From assembly GCF_900186615.1 (NCBI RefSeq), contig NZ_LT896588.1, positions 2,900,559 through 2,964,558 on the forward strand: DNA of 64,000 bases, read 5' to 3'. Made by a program: the position numbers and the translations under genes. The notes below the pieces were generated by a model that did not search any database, was not told the origin of the DNA, and was given only the letters and a program-made list of their open reading frames with translations. This stretch comes from Parabacteroides bouchesdurhonensis (lineage in GTDB: Bacteria > Bacteroidota > Bacteroidia > Bacteroidales > Tannerellaceae). Below are positions 8,266 to 16,969 of this stretch, in pieces (the first letter of the stretch is position 1; every line of letters starts with the position of its first letter).

Positions 8266-8910
8266 ATGGATAAGAAATATATATTGATGGATCTTGATGG
8301 AACATTGACTGATCCTTTTTATGGTATTACCCGTTCGATACAATATGCTTTGAAGCATTGTGGCATTGTGGAAAATGATTTGCAGAAACTAACTCCTTTT
8401 ATCGGGCCTCCGCTTGTTGATTCTTTCCGGGAAATCTATCAATTCTCGCATCAGCAGGCAGTTGAAGCAATAGGCTATTACCGGGAATATTTTGTTAAAC
8501 AAGGTTGGAGTGAAAATAAAGTCTATCCCGGAATGGAAGATTTTCTTAAACAACAGCGTGCATTGGGTAGGCAACTTTATGTTGCCACCTCTAAACCGGA
8601 AGAATTGGCAATAAAGATACTGGAACACTTCGGACTTTCACGATATTTTGAATATATTGGCGGAGATACGATGGAGCATACGCGGACTGATAAAGCGGAA
8701 GTTATACGTTATGTGTTGCAATATGCCGGAATAACCCAATTGGAAAAAACAATTATGATAGGAGACCGTAAGTTTGATATCAACGGGGCGCATCAGGCTG
8801 GTATAGAGTGTATAGGGGTTCTATATGGTTATGGTTCGCGTGAGGAACTGAAAAATGCCGGAGCTGACATATTGGTTGATTCCATAGAAGAACTGTCTCG
8901 TATTATGTAA
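8266..8910 (+). CDS. HAD-family hydrolase, phosphoglycolate-phosphatase-like
   Basis: A 214-residue cytoplasmic phosphatase of HAD subfamily IA. Motif I is MDLDGTLTD at the N terminus (nucleophile Asp9, acid/base Asp11). Motif II is VATSKPEE, and the metal-binding motif IV is MIGDRKFDINGA. The cap (PFIGPPLVDSFREIY) is that of Gph/PgmB-like enzymes. The substrate cannot be read from sequence; phosphoglycolate or a sugar phosphate or nucleotide are all possible. An upstream in-frame TTG at 8230 would add 12 residues but places the catalytic strand too far in, so the ATG at 8266 is preferred. It stands alone between the palindromic repeat and the metal-efflux operon. Confidence 0.85.
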   Translation: MDKKYILMDLDGTLTDPFYGITRSIQYALKHCGIVENDLQKLTPFIGPPLVDSFREIYQFSHQQAVEAIGYYREYFVKQGWSENKVYPGMEDFLKQQRALGRQLYVATSKPEELAIKILEHFGLSRYFEYIGGDTMEHTRTDKAEVIRYVLQYAGITQLEKTIMIGDRKFDINGAHQAGIECIGVLYGYGSREELKNAGADILVDSIEELSRIM

Positions 8911-8984
8911 CGCAACACATCGACGTGATTCTATAAAATATTTATGAAACATTGATAGAAGATAGAGAATTCAAATACTTTTAG

Positions 8985-8992
8985 TATCTTTG
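8985..8992 (+). promoter_or_regulatory. Bacteroidetes -7 box (TATCTTTG) of the metal-efflux operon
   Basis: TATCTTTG ends 20 bases before the ATG at 9013 and only 8 bases before an in-frame GTG at 9001. It therefore favours the ATG. The -33 element is not recognisable. Confidence 0.5.
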
Positions 8993-9012
8993 CCGTCGTT
9001 GTGAAAAGGTTT

Positions 9013-9390
9013 ATGAAACATATTATCAGGTATATGATGCTGCTGGCCGGTATCATAGTACTGGTTTCGGTGATTGTTCCGCATCATCATCATGAAGACG
9101 GTTTCCCGTGTTATAAGCCGCTGGCTGAATCTCATCATGCCAATAAAGCTCACGGTTGTTGTTGCGACGGACATAATCTGGCTTTTTTCTCTTCTCTCCA
9201 TTTACATGTGTCTAGTGTGGATGCAAACATGCACCTTTATCCGCTGGCAGTTCTTTTTGATTATATCAATCCTCCTATGCCGGTCTTTTGCGAAAGCATG
9301 TTTGAACGCGAAAGCGCCGTCTACATAGAATCCTTGCACGATACATGGATTGCTTCGGCATCCGGATTACGTGCCCCTCCTTTGTGCTGA
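9013..9390 (+). CDS. Small His/Cys-rich membrane-anchored protein of the metal-efflux operon
   Basis: A 125-residue protein (129 if the GTG at 9001 is used). One N-terminal hydrophobic segment (MMLLAGIIVLVSVIV) is followed at once by HHHHED, then SHHANKAHGCCCDGHN, giving a dense histidine/cysteine patch suited to metal binding. The tail SASGLRAPPLC is typical of small proteins found before CzcBA-type genes in Bacteroidetes (DUF6769-like, from memory). It is probably periplasmic and membrane-tethered and may buffer or deliver the exported metal. The CzcB-like gene follows after 116 bases in the same direction. Confidence 0.65.
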   Translation: MKHIIRYMMLLAGIIVLVSVIVPHHHHEDGFPCYKPLAESHHANKAHGCCCDGHNLAFFSSLHLHVSSVDANMHLYPLAVLFDYINPPMPVFCESMFERESAVYIESLHDTWIASASGLRAPPLC

Positions 9391-9506
9391 CTTTTTTTGA
9401 ACCCATTCGGATGAAAATTGGTTTTCTCTCGTAAGGAATTTAAATTTCTCCCGGAAGAAACGTTTTTTCCTTCTTATTTCAGTAAGCACATAAATAATTT
9501 ATATCG

Positions 9507-10712
9507 ATGAAGAAAATATATATATTGTGGGTGCTTTGCGCCTACATTTTTGCCGGCTGTGCAGGAAATAGCAAATCTGCCGGTCACGACGAACATGAGG
9601 GACACGAGCATTCACATGAACACGAAGCTCACGATCATGAGCATGAAGGACACGATCATGAGCACGAGAATGAAGGTGAACATACACCCGGTGAAGTCAT
9701 TTTTAAAAAGGCATTGGCCGAAGCAATCGGACTGGAAACTATGGATTTGCAGCCGGCTCCGTTTACCAACGTGATAAAAACAAGCGGGCGCATAATGGCT
9801 GCACAGGGCGATGAGTCTGTTGTAGTTGCAACTGTGCCCGGCATAGTAACTTTAGGCAGTTTGCCGTTTATAGACGGAACGGCTGTACGTAAAGGACAAG
9901 CCATCCTAAGTCTTGCTTCCAGCGGATTATCAGATGGAAATGTAGCCGCCAAAGCGAAGTATGCTTATGAAACGTCAAAGAAAGAATATGAACGTATGCA
10001 GCAATTGGTGGGAGATAAGATTGTATCTGCCAAAGACTTTGAACAAGCGCGTTTGAACTACGAAAATGCTAAAGTAGCTTATGAGGCGATAGCCGGAAAG
10101 CAGACGGCCAACGGGGTATCTGTGGTTTCTCCTATCAATGGCTATTTGAAAAACATACAGGTAAAAGAAGGTGATTATGTATCTGTAGGCCAACCTATAG
10201 CAACCATTGCACAGAACAACAGGCTGGTGCTGCGTGCTGAGGTTTCTGAAAAGTATTATAGTGAATTGCCAATGGTCAAATCGGCAAACTTTCGTACTCC
10301 ATACGATAATATGACTTATAAATTGTCGGATTTGCACGGACGTTTGTTGTCGTACGGCAAATCGTCTGATGCCAATTCCTTCTATGTTCCGGTAACATTT
10401 GAGTTTGATAATAAAGGAGCTGTTATTCCCGGTTCTTTTGTGGAAATTTATTTATTGTCTTCTGTTATTGAAGATGTGTTGAGTGTGCCTGTTTCTGCAT
10501 TGATTGAAGAACAAGGGGTTTATTCTGTGTTCGTTCGTCTGGATGAAGACGGTTATTTAAAGAAGACAGTTACGCTGGGTGCAAATAACGGTTCTGAGGT
10601 ACAAATCTTATCCGGTTTGCAGGCGGGTGATCATGTGGTAACCAAAGGAGCTTACCAGATTAAGCTGGCATCGGCTTCCAATGCCATTCCGGCGCATTCA
10701 CACTCACATTAA
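9507..10712 (+). CDS. RND efflux periplasmic adaptor (CzcB/CusB-like) with His-rich N terminus
   Basis: A 401-residue membrane fusion lipoprotein (lipobox FAGC, Cys18). Right after the anchor, residues about 27-60 are a low-complexity run of His, Glu and Asp with about 14 histidines, a probable metal sponge. The rest has the adaptor layout: barrel-sandwich halves (VVVATVPGIVTLGSLPF and VVSPINGYLKNIQV) around an alpha-hairpin (residues about 150-200), then a beta-barrel and a membrane-proximal domain. The C terminus ends HSHSH. It bridges the inner-membrane pump (next gene, 35 bases on) to the TolC-like channel. The His content points to Zn, Co, Ni or Cu as substrate; which one cannot be told. 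Confidence 0.9.
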   Translation: MKKIYILWVLCAYIFAGCAGNSKSAGHDEHEGHEHSHEHEAHDHEHEGHDHEHENEGEHTPGEVIFKKALAEAIGLETMDLQPAPFTNVIKTSGRIMAAQGDESVVVATVPGIVTLGSLPFIDGTAVRKGQAILSLASSGLSDGNVAAKAKYAYETSKKEYERMQQLVGDKIVSAKDFEQARLNYENAKVAYEAIAGKQTANGVSVVSPINGYLKNIQVKEGDYVSVGQPIATIAQNNRLVLRAEVSEKYYSELPMVKSANFRTPYDNMTYKLSDLHGRLLSYGKSSDANSFYVPVTFEFDNKGAVIPGSFVEIYLLSSVIEDVLSVPVSALIEEQGVYSVFVRLDEDGYLKKTVTLGANNGSEVQILSGLQAGDHVVTKGAYQIKLASASNAIPAHSHSH

Positions 10713-10747
10713 TAATGTGCCAATGTGCTAATTAAATAATTACTCGT

Positions 10748-13700
10748 ATGCTAAATAAGATAATATATTACTCGCTGCATAACCGGTTGGTCGTTTTGGT
10801 TTGTGCGGTGTTGTTGATGATAGCCGGAACTTACACCGCTTTTCATACGGATGTAGACGTTTTTCCGGATTTGAATGCTCCTACCGTTGTTATTATGACG
10901 GAAGCCAATGGTATGGCGCCCGAAGAAGTGGAACGGCTGGTTACTTTCCCTGTGGAAACGGCAGTGAACGGGGCTATGGATGTACGGCGCGTACGTTCTT
11001 CTTCTACCACCGGATTCTCTGTTGTGTGGGTCGAGTTTGATTGGGGAACGGATATTTACCGTGCCCGTCAGATCGTATCGGAAAAGCTGGCTGTTGTAGG
11101 CGAGAGCTTGCCGGAGAATGTAGGTAAGCCAACCTTAGGTCCGCAATCGTCTATTCTTGGTGAAATGATGATTATCGGCCTTACTGTTGACGATACGAAA
11201 AGCGTATCCGAACATGTTACCGAGATGGATTTGCGTACTATTGCCGACTGGACGATCCGTCCGCGATTGTTGTCTACCGGAGGTGTGGCGCAGGTGGCCG
11301 TAATAGGCGGCGATATTAAGGAATATCAGATATTGTTGAATCCGGACAAGATGAAATATTATGGGGTAGGCTTGAATGAAATCCTGGCCGTTTGCCGTAA
11401 TATGAACCGGAATGCCAACGGAGGTGTACTTTATGAATTTGATAACGAATATATCATCCGTGGTGTTTTGTCCACTTCAAAAGCCGACGAGATTGCACAA
11501 GGGGTAATTAAAACGGTGGATGGTTATCCTATTACATTGCAGGATGTAGCTACTGTGAAGATAGGAAGCAAAAGCCCCAAATTGGGAACAGCTTCCGAAC
11601 GTGCCAAACCGGCCGTACTTATAACGGTAACCAAACAGCCCAATACAAGTACTATTGACCTGACAGATAAACTGGACGGCATTGTGGCCGATTTACAGAA
11701 AAGTCTGCCGGCAGATGTGCATATCTCTACGGATATTTTCCGCCAGAGCCATTTTATTGATAACTCCATCAACAATGTAAAGAACAGTTTGCTGGAAGGC
11801 AGTTTCTTTGTTATTATCGTTTTGTTTGTCTTCTTGATGAACGTACGGACAACGGTTATCTCATTAGTGGCATTACCTCTTTCTTTACTGGTTACGATTA
11901 TGGTGTTGCACTATCTGGGGTTGACCATAAACACGATGAGCTTGGGAGGTATGGCTATTGCTATCGGCTCACTGGTGGATGATGCCATTGTGGATGTAGA
12001 AAACGTATATAAGCGGATACGGGAAAACCGGGCATTGCCGGAAGGTGAAAGGCGCTCTGTTTTGGATGTCGTGTTTGACGCTTCCCGTGAAGTTCGTATG
12101 CCTATCCTGAACTCTACGCTGATTATTGTTGTCAGCTTTGTACCTCTTTTCTTCCTGAGCGGAATGGAAGGACGTATGCTGATTCCGTTAGGTATAGCTT
12201 TTATTGTTTCACTGTTTGCTTCCACTATAGTGGCGCTTACGTTGACGCCTGTTTTGTGTAGCTATTTACTTAGCAGTTCCAAAGGAAGTGATGCGAAAGC
12301 CTTAAAAGAAGCATGGGTGGCACGTAAACTGAAAGTCGTGTATGGAAGTGCCTTAAAAGGAGCTTTAGCTCATAAAAAGATTGTGCTGGGCGCTACATTG
12401 GCTTTGTTTGTTGTGGCACTGGTTGTATTCTTTAATCTGGGACGCAGTTTCTTGCCTCCGTTTAATGAAGGTTCGTTTACGATTAATGTAAGTACGTTAC
12501 CGGGTGTTTCCTTAGATGAATCGGATGAGATGGGACACCGTGCGGAAGAAATGCTGCTACAGGTTCCTGAAATCCAGACAGTAGCCCGTAAGACCGGTCG
12601 TGCCGAACTGGATGAACATGCGTTGGGCGTAAATGTTTCCGAGATAGAAGCTCCTTTTGTATTGAAAGACCGTAGCCGCGAAGAGGTGATGAATGATGTC
12701 CGCAGGAAGCTTTCCACTATCAGTGGTGCCAATATTGAAATAGGGCAGCCTATTTCTCACCGTATTGATGCCATGCTTTCGGGTACGGAAGCCAATATCG
12801 CTATCAAGCTGTTTGGAACGGACTTGAATCTGATGTTTACGATCGGTAACCAGATAAAAAGTGCTATCCAGGGTATTGACGGATTGGTAGACTTGAAGGT
12901 TGAACAGCAGATAGAACGTCCGCAGCTTACTATTACCCCGAAACGTGAATTGTTGGCCAAGTTCGGTATCTCTCTGCCGGAGTTTGAAGAATACATCAAT
13001 GTGATGCTTGGAGGTGAAGCTGTGAGCCAGGTTTATGATGATGGCAAAACTTTTGATCTGACAGTGAAAACTTCGGATGCCAGCCGTGCAACGATGGAAG
13101 ATATCCGTAACCTGACGATTGATGCGGAAGGGAAAAAAGTACCGTTGAGCTATGTTGCAGACATTCGTTCGGTAACAGGTCCGAATACGATCAACCGTGA
13201 GAATGTGCAACGTAAGATTGTAATCAGCGCCAACGTTTCCGAGCGTGATTTGCGTGGTGTGGTAAACGATATACAACAAAAAGTAGAGCAAAACATCAAA
13301 CTGCCGGAAGGTTATCATATTGAATACGGCGGACAGTTTGAAAGTGAGGCGGCAGCAAGCCGTACGCTTTTGTTTACTTCGTTTATGTCGTTGTTGGTTA
13401 TCTTCCTGCTGTTGTATAATGAGTTTAAGGATGCCAAAGAGAGTGGCGTTATCCTGTTGAACCTGCCTTTGGCATTGATCGGAGGCGTGTTCATTCTGTG
13501 GATTACTTCGGGAGAGATCAGTATTCCGGCTATTATCGGTTTTATCTCTCTGTTCGGTATCGCAACCCGAAACGGTATGCTGCTGATAAGCCATTATTCG
13601 CAGTTACGTTCCGAAGGTTATTCGTTGAATGATGCCGTGTTGCAAGGTTCTCTGGATCGTTTGAACCCGATTCTTATGACTGCTTTGAGTTCTGCTCTGG

Positions 13701-13855
13701 CACTGATACCGTTGGCATTGAACGGCGATTTGCCGGGTAATGAGATACAAAGCCCGATGGCCCGGGTTATTCTGGGAGGCTTGCTTACATCCACCTTCCT
13801 GAACGGATTCATCATCCCGATTGTTTACTTGTTTATGAATAAGAATAAAAAATAG
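10748..13855 (+). CDS. Heavy-metal efflux RND pump (CzcA/CusA family)
   Basis: A 1035-residue inner-membrane proton/metal antiporter of the HME-RND family. The N terminus (MLNKIIYYSLHNRLVVLV) and PDLNAPTVVIMTEANGMAPEEVE are family hallmarks. The fourth membrane helix carries GSLVDDAIVDVENVYKR. Asp411 and Glu418 have the same seven-residue spacing as the proton-relay acidic residues of CzcA, and there is an extra Asp412 and Asp416. Two duplicated halves with large periplasmic loops are visible, and the C terminus ends in FIIPIVYLFMNKNKK. The stop is 2 bases before the start of the TolC-like gene, so the pump and channel are translationally linked. A minus-strand 345-codon open frame inside it is a shadow. 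Confidence 0.93.
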   Translation: MLNKIIYYSLHNRLVVLVCAVLLMIAGTYTAFHTDVDVFPDLNAPTVVIMTEANGMAPEEVERLVTFPVETAVNGAMDVRRVRSSSTTGFSVVWVEFDWGTDIYRARQIVSEKLAVVGESLPENVGKPTLGPQSSILGEMMIIGLTVDDTKSVSEHVTEMDLRTIADWTIRPRLLSTGGVAQVAVIGGDIKEYQILLNPDKMKYYGVGLNEILAVCRNMNRNANGGVLYEFDNEYIIRGVLSTSKADEIAQGVIKTVDGYPITLQDVATVKIGSKSPKLGTASERAKPAVLITVTKQPNTSTIDLTDKLDGIVADLQKSLPADVHISTDIFRQSHFIDNSINNVKNSLLEGSFFVIIVLFVFLMNVRTTVISLVALPLSLLVTIMVLHYLGLTINTMSLGGMAIAIGSLVDDAIVDVENVYKRIRENRALPEGERRSVLDVVFDASREVRMPILNSTLIIVVSFVPLFFLSGMEGRMLIPLGIAFIVSLFASTIVALTLTPVLCSYLLSSSKGSDAKALKEAWVARKLKVVYGSALKGALAHKKIVLGATLALFVVALVVFFNLGRSFLPPFNEGSFTINVSTLPGVSLDESDEMGHRAEEMLLQVPEIQTVARKTGRAELDEHALGVNVSEIEAPFVLKDRSREEVMNDVRRKLSTISGANIEIGQPISHRIDAMLSGTEANIAIKLFGTDLNLMFTIGNQIKSAIQGIDGLVDLKVEQQIERPQLTITPKRELLAKFGISLPEFEEYINVMLGGEAVSQVYDDGKTFDLTVKTSDASRATMEDIRNLTIDAEGKKVPLSYVADIRSVTGPNTINRENVQRKIVISANVSERDLRGVVNDIQQKVEQNIKLPEGYHIEYGGQFESEAAASRTLLFTSFMSLLVIFLLLYNEFKDAKESGVILLNLPLALIGGVFILWITSGEISIPAIIGFISLFGIATRNGMLLISHYSQLRSEGYSLNDAVLQGSLDRLNPILMTALSSALALIPLALNGDLPGNEIQSPMARVILGGLLTSTFLNGFIIPIVYLFMNKNKK

Positions 13856-13857
13856 AT

Positions 13858-15039
13858 ATGAAACAATATATCATTGTAGTCTCTTTGGTTTTAACGGCCT
13901 TCTCTGCCGGAGCTCAGACTTCCATAGATGAAGTGCTTCGAAGCATAGAGACGAATAATAAAGATTTGCAGGCTAACGGCCAGCTTACAACAGCTATGAA
14001 GCTGGAGACTAAGTTGGATAATAACCTGCCTGATCCTTCTGTGTCTTATACTCATCAATATGGAAATAAAGAGGGTATGGGGATTCAGGGTGAATTGGTC
14101 GCTTCCCAGTCTTTTGACTTTCCGACTGTCTATGCACAAAGAAGTAAGTTATCGAAGACAAAGTCTGTTGCTTTAGATCGTCAGCATGCCGATTTCCGTC
14201 AGCAGATATTGTTACAGGCGAAAACGGTATGCCTGGATTTGGTGCTGTTGAATCAGCAGAAAAGCCTGTCGGATTTACGCTTGCAGAATGCGAGACAGTT
14301 GGCAGACCTGTATGAGAAACGTCTTTCAACCGGTGATGCCAATATTTTGGAAACAAATAAAATCAATCTGGAACTGCTCAATGCACAGAACGAAGCGCGT
14401 ATGAATGAAGCGGCACGTGTCGCTAAATTGCAGGAGTTGGCAACGTTGAACGGCGGTATTGCAATCAACTTTACCGATACCGTGTATGCACCTGTTCAGG
14501 ATGTTCTTTCCTTCGAAGACTTTAAGGTGGAAGCAATGGCTGCCAATCCGCAGTTGCTTTCTTTGCAGAGTGCGCAAACCGCTGCGTTGCGACAGATAAA
14601 TGTCAATAAGGCGAAAGGTTTGCCCGGCTTTGAACTGGGGTATCGTTTGAATACGGCAACCGGAGGCGAACGTTTCAATGGATTCCTTGTTGGCGTATCC
14701 ATCCCGTTGTTCTCTAACCGGAACAATGTAAAACAGGCAAAAGCACAAAGTCTTTATGCCGATTTACAACTGGAAAGTACCTCTTATACGGTAGAGAGTG
14801 AGTTGCATCAGCTGTATAATCAATCGACGGCTCTGAAAACATCTATGGATGAATATAGCCGGGTGCTTAACAGCCAGAATAACCTCGCTTTGCTTAATAA
14901 GGCAATACAAACCGGACAGATTTCCATGATTGAATATTTCGTTGATGTAACGACCTATTATCAAAGCATGCAGAATTATATGCAGCTGCAAAACGAGTAT
15001 CAAAAGGTAATGGCTCAATTATATAAATATAAATTGTGA
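13858..15039 (+). CDS. TolC-family outer-membrane efflux channel (CzcC-like)
   Basis: A 393-residue outer-membrane factor that completes the tripartite metal pump. A Sec signal peptide ends around AGAQ (residue 20). The mature protein has the repeated TolC pattern of long amphipathic helices (LKEL/LNAQNEARMNEAARVAKLQEL) separated by short strands such as GFLVGVSIPLFSNRNNVKQAKAQ, the conserved strand-helix junction. It is slightly short for the family but typical for CzcC in Bacteroidetes. It begins 2 bases after czcA-like and is the last gene of the operon. An ECF sigma gene follows 80 bases downstream. Confidence 0.9.
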   Translation: MKQYIIVVSLVLTAFSAGAQTSIDEVLRSIETNNKDLQANGQLTTAMKLETKLDNNLPDPSVSYTHQYGNKEGMGIQGELVASQSFDFPTVYAQRSKLSKTKSVALDRQHADFRQQILLQAKTVCLDLVLLNQQKSLSDLRLQNARQLADLYEKRLSTGDANILETNKINLELLNAQNEARMNEAARVAKLQELATLNGGIAINFTDTVYAPVQDVLSFEDFKVEAMAANPQLLSLQSAQTAALRQINVNKAKGLPGFELGYRLNTATGGERFNGFLVGVSIPLFSNRNNVKQAKAQSLYADLQLESTSYTVESELHQLYNQSTALKTSMDEYSRVLNSQNNLALLNKAIQTGQISMIEYFVDVTTYYQSMQNYMQLQNEYQKVMAQLYKYKL

Positions 15040-15119
15040 TATTTTTTCCCATCCTGCATGCAGTATTTCCGGAATCATTACATTTATATATATATATAGT
15101 AAAAGCACTATAGAAGAGA

Positions 15120-15665
15120 ATGAGTGAATCTGAGTTGACCGACAAATGCAGGGTGGGAGATAATCCGGCCCGCAGAGAGCTATATGAGCTTTATGCGGAA
15201 AAGATGTTGTGCCTGTGTTACCGGTACACCGGTGATATCGAGGTGGCACACGACCTTCTTCACGACGGTTTCCTTAAAGTTTTCTCCTCTATCTCTTCTT
15301 TTACTTACAAAGGCGAAGGTTGTTTACGGGCTTGGCTTAGTAAAGTGTTTACAAATACGGCACTGGAATACCTCCGCAGGAAAGATTTACTTCGAGAGGG
15401 CGTTTCTTTGGATGAGATCTATGACTTGCCTGATGAATTAGAGCCTGATGCCAGTAGTCTTTCAATGGATATCCTGATGCGTTTTGTTACCGATTTGCCG
15501 CATGGCTACCGAACTGTGTTCAACTTATATGTATTTGAACACTGGTCGCATAAGGAGATAGCAGCCCAGTTACATATCAATGAAAAATCTTCTGCGTCCC
15601 AGCTAAACCGGGCACGTAAGATTTTGGTTGCCAGAATAAGAGAAGAACTAAAAAAAGAAAGATAA
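15120..15665 (+). CDS. ECF RNA polymerase sigma factor
   Basis: A 181-residue extracytoplasmic-function sigma factor. Region 2 spans about residues 15-85 (RRELYELYAEKMLCLCYRYTG, DLLHDGFLKVF, LRAWLSKVFTNTALEYLRR). Region 4 spans about 120-175 (LPHGYRTVFNLYVFEHWSHKEIA, then the recognition helix SASQLNRARKILV). Its ATG follows an AT-rich spacer. The next gene, 5 bases beyond its stop, encodes a membrane-anchored protein whose cytoplasmic head could serve as anti-sigma factor. The regulon is unknown, and no obvious ECF-type promoter was recognised nearby. It sits directly behind the metal-efflux operon, but functional linkage to it is unproven. Confidence 0.9.
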   Translation: MSESELTDKCRVGDNPARRELYELYAEKMLCLCYRYTGDIEVAHDLLHDGFLKVFSSISSFTYKGEGCLRAWLSKVFTNTALEYLRRKDLLREGVSLDEIYDLPDELEPDASSLSMDILMRFVTDLPHGYRTVFNLYVFEHWSHKEIAAQLHINEKSSASQLNRARKILVARIREELKKER

Positions 15666-15670
15666 ACTGG

Positions 15671-16942
15671 ATGGATAAAGAACACGACATACTGCAAACG
15701 TATCGCCAACGTCAGGATGAATTTCATCTTCCGTTGCGCGAAGGCGGGTGGGAGAAGCTGGAAAAAGAACTGGCTTCATCACCGGTGGTAGTCCGTCGTA
15801 TGCCTTATCGCTGGTGGGCTGTGGCGGCAGTGATATTATTGTGCATTGCTGTGTCTATTCCGATATTTTTGCAAAAAGAGACTGCGGTGATCGTATCGGA
15901 TAGCCAGACTGTGACAGTTGCAGAACCGATCGAGAAAGCAGGAGGGGGGAATACGATGTCGGAAACTCAGACTACTTCTCCTGCTGTACCGCAGCATCCT
16001 GTTCTGCCGGTAAAGAAACGTCCGGCAAGCCAAAGCTCTTCTGTCTCTGTTGTTTCCGAATCTCTTGCTATTGCTGATGCAATACCTGTTATTCCGGAAT
16101 GTGAGCCAGCGAAAGAGGAAGAGGCCGTTTCTGAGAAAGAAGCAGTGGAAACATCGATACCCAAACATTCGGATTTAGGTCCGCAGCCGGAGAAGAGAGT
16201 GAAACTCTCTAAAGACATTGCCAGCCGGAAAAAGAGGAATTATAAAAAACATGCCGAAGGCTGGTCGTTCGGTATAGGTGCAGGTAGCGGTAAAATGGTA
16301 AAAGGATTTGACGGTTTTGGTAATAATGATTTTCTTGCTAGTAATCCGGAGCCTCCTGTTACTGATCCTGAAAACCCGGATGATCCTGATAAACCGGAGC
16401 TGGAACGTGCAATGGTTCCGCTGTCGGCAAATACATTGCCTCAGTTGAGAAGTACTTCTTACGAATATGTTCACCGTATGCCGTTGTCTGTCGGAGTTTC
16501 CGTAAAGAAGAACATAACGGACGATTTCGGATTGGAAAGCGGACTGTCTTATACATTCCTTTATTCCGACATTAAGCAGTCCGGAGCTACGGGTTATGTA
16601 GGAAGCCAGCGTATCCATTATCTGGGTATTCCTGTCAAAGCCAACTGGACGTTTTACCGTAAAGGCGTATTCTCCGTGTATGTGTCGGGAGGAGTATTAA
16701 CGGAATATAGTATATCGGCCCGGCGGCGGTTGAAGAATGAGTATATGAAACTGGATATGAACCGGTGGCAATTTTCTATGAATGCTTCGGTGGGAGCGGA
16801 AGTAAAGCTGGTTCCTCCTCTGTCCTTATATCTCGAACCCGGAGTAGGTTATTATTTTGACAATGGCAATGACATACCTACCGTGCGCAAAGAACATCCA
16901 TGGTTGTTCGGCTTGCAATTAGGCTTGCGGTTTTCCTATTAG
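15671..16942 (+). CDS. Membrane-anchored protein with C-terminal outer-membrane-type beta-barrel; candidate anti-sigma partner
   Basis: This 423-residue protein has an unusual build. Residues 1-46 are charged and probably cytoplasmic (MDKEHDILQTYRQRQDEF). A single membrane span lies at about 48-67 (WWAVAAVILLCIAVSIPIF). A Ser/Glu/Pro-rich linker runs to about residue 195. The last 220 residues have the alternating aromatic strands of a porin-like beta-barrel (WSFGIGAGSG, GLESGLSYTFLYSD, LYLEPGVGYYFD, LFGLQLGLRFSY). The final Phe/Tyr signature is that of BAM substrates. Co-transcription with the ECF sigma gene (5-base gap) suggests that the short cytoplasmic head binds the sigma factor. Whether the barrel really enters the outer membrane is open. 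Confidence 0.65.
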   Translation: MDKEHDILQTYRQRQDEFHLPLREGGWEKLEKELASSPVVVRRMPYRWWAVAAVILLCIAVSIPIFLQKETAVIVSDSQTVTVAEPIEKAGGGNTMSETQTTSPAVPQHPVLPVKKRPASQSSSVSVVSESLAIADAIPVIPECEPAKEEEAVSEKEAVETSIPKHSDLGPQPEKRVKLSKDIASRKKRNYKKHAEGWSFGIGAGSGKMVKGFDGFGNNDFLASNPEPPVTDPENPDDPDKPELERAMVPLSANTLPQLRSTSYEYVHRMPLSVGVSVKKNITDDFGLESGLSYTFLYSDIKQSGATGYVGSQRIHYLGIPVKANWTFYRKGVFSVYVSGGVLTEYSISARRRLKNEYMKLDMNRWQFSMNASVGAEVKLVPPLSLYLEPGVGYYFDNGNDIPTVRKEHPWLFGLQLGLRFSY

Positions 16943-16969
16943 TTTGTATTAATCCTAAATATAAGAAGT

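Noticed and set aside
9001-9012. GTG start for the His/Cys-rich protein
   Set aside because: It would leave a leader of only a few bases after the -7 box; the ATG at 9013 is more plausible, though not proven.
12557-13594. 345-codon minus-strand frame inside the CzcA-like gene
   Set aside because: It is a shadow of a well-conserved coding frame, with low-complexity composition and no domain.
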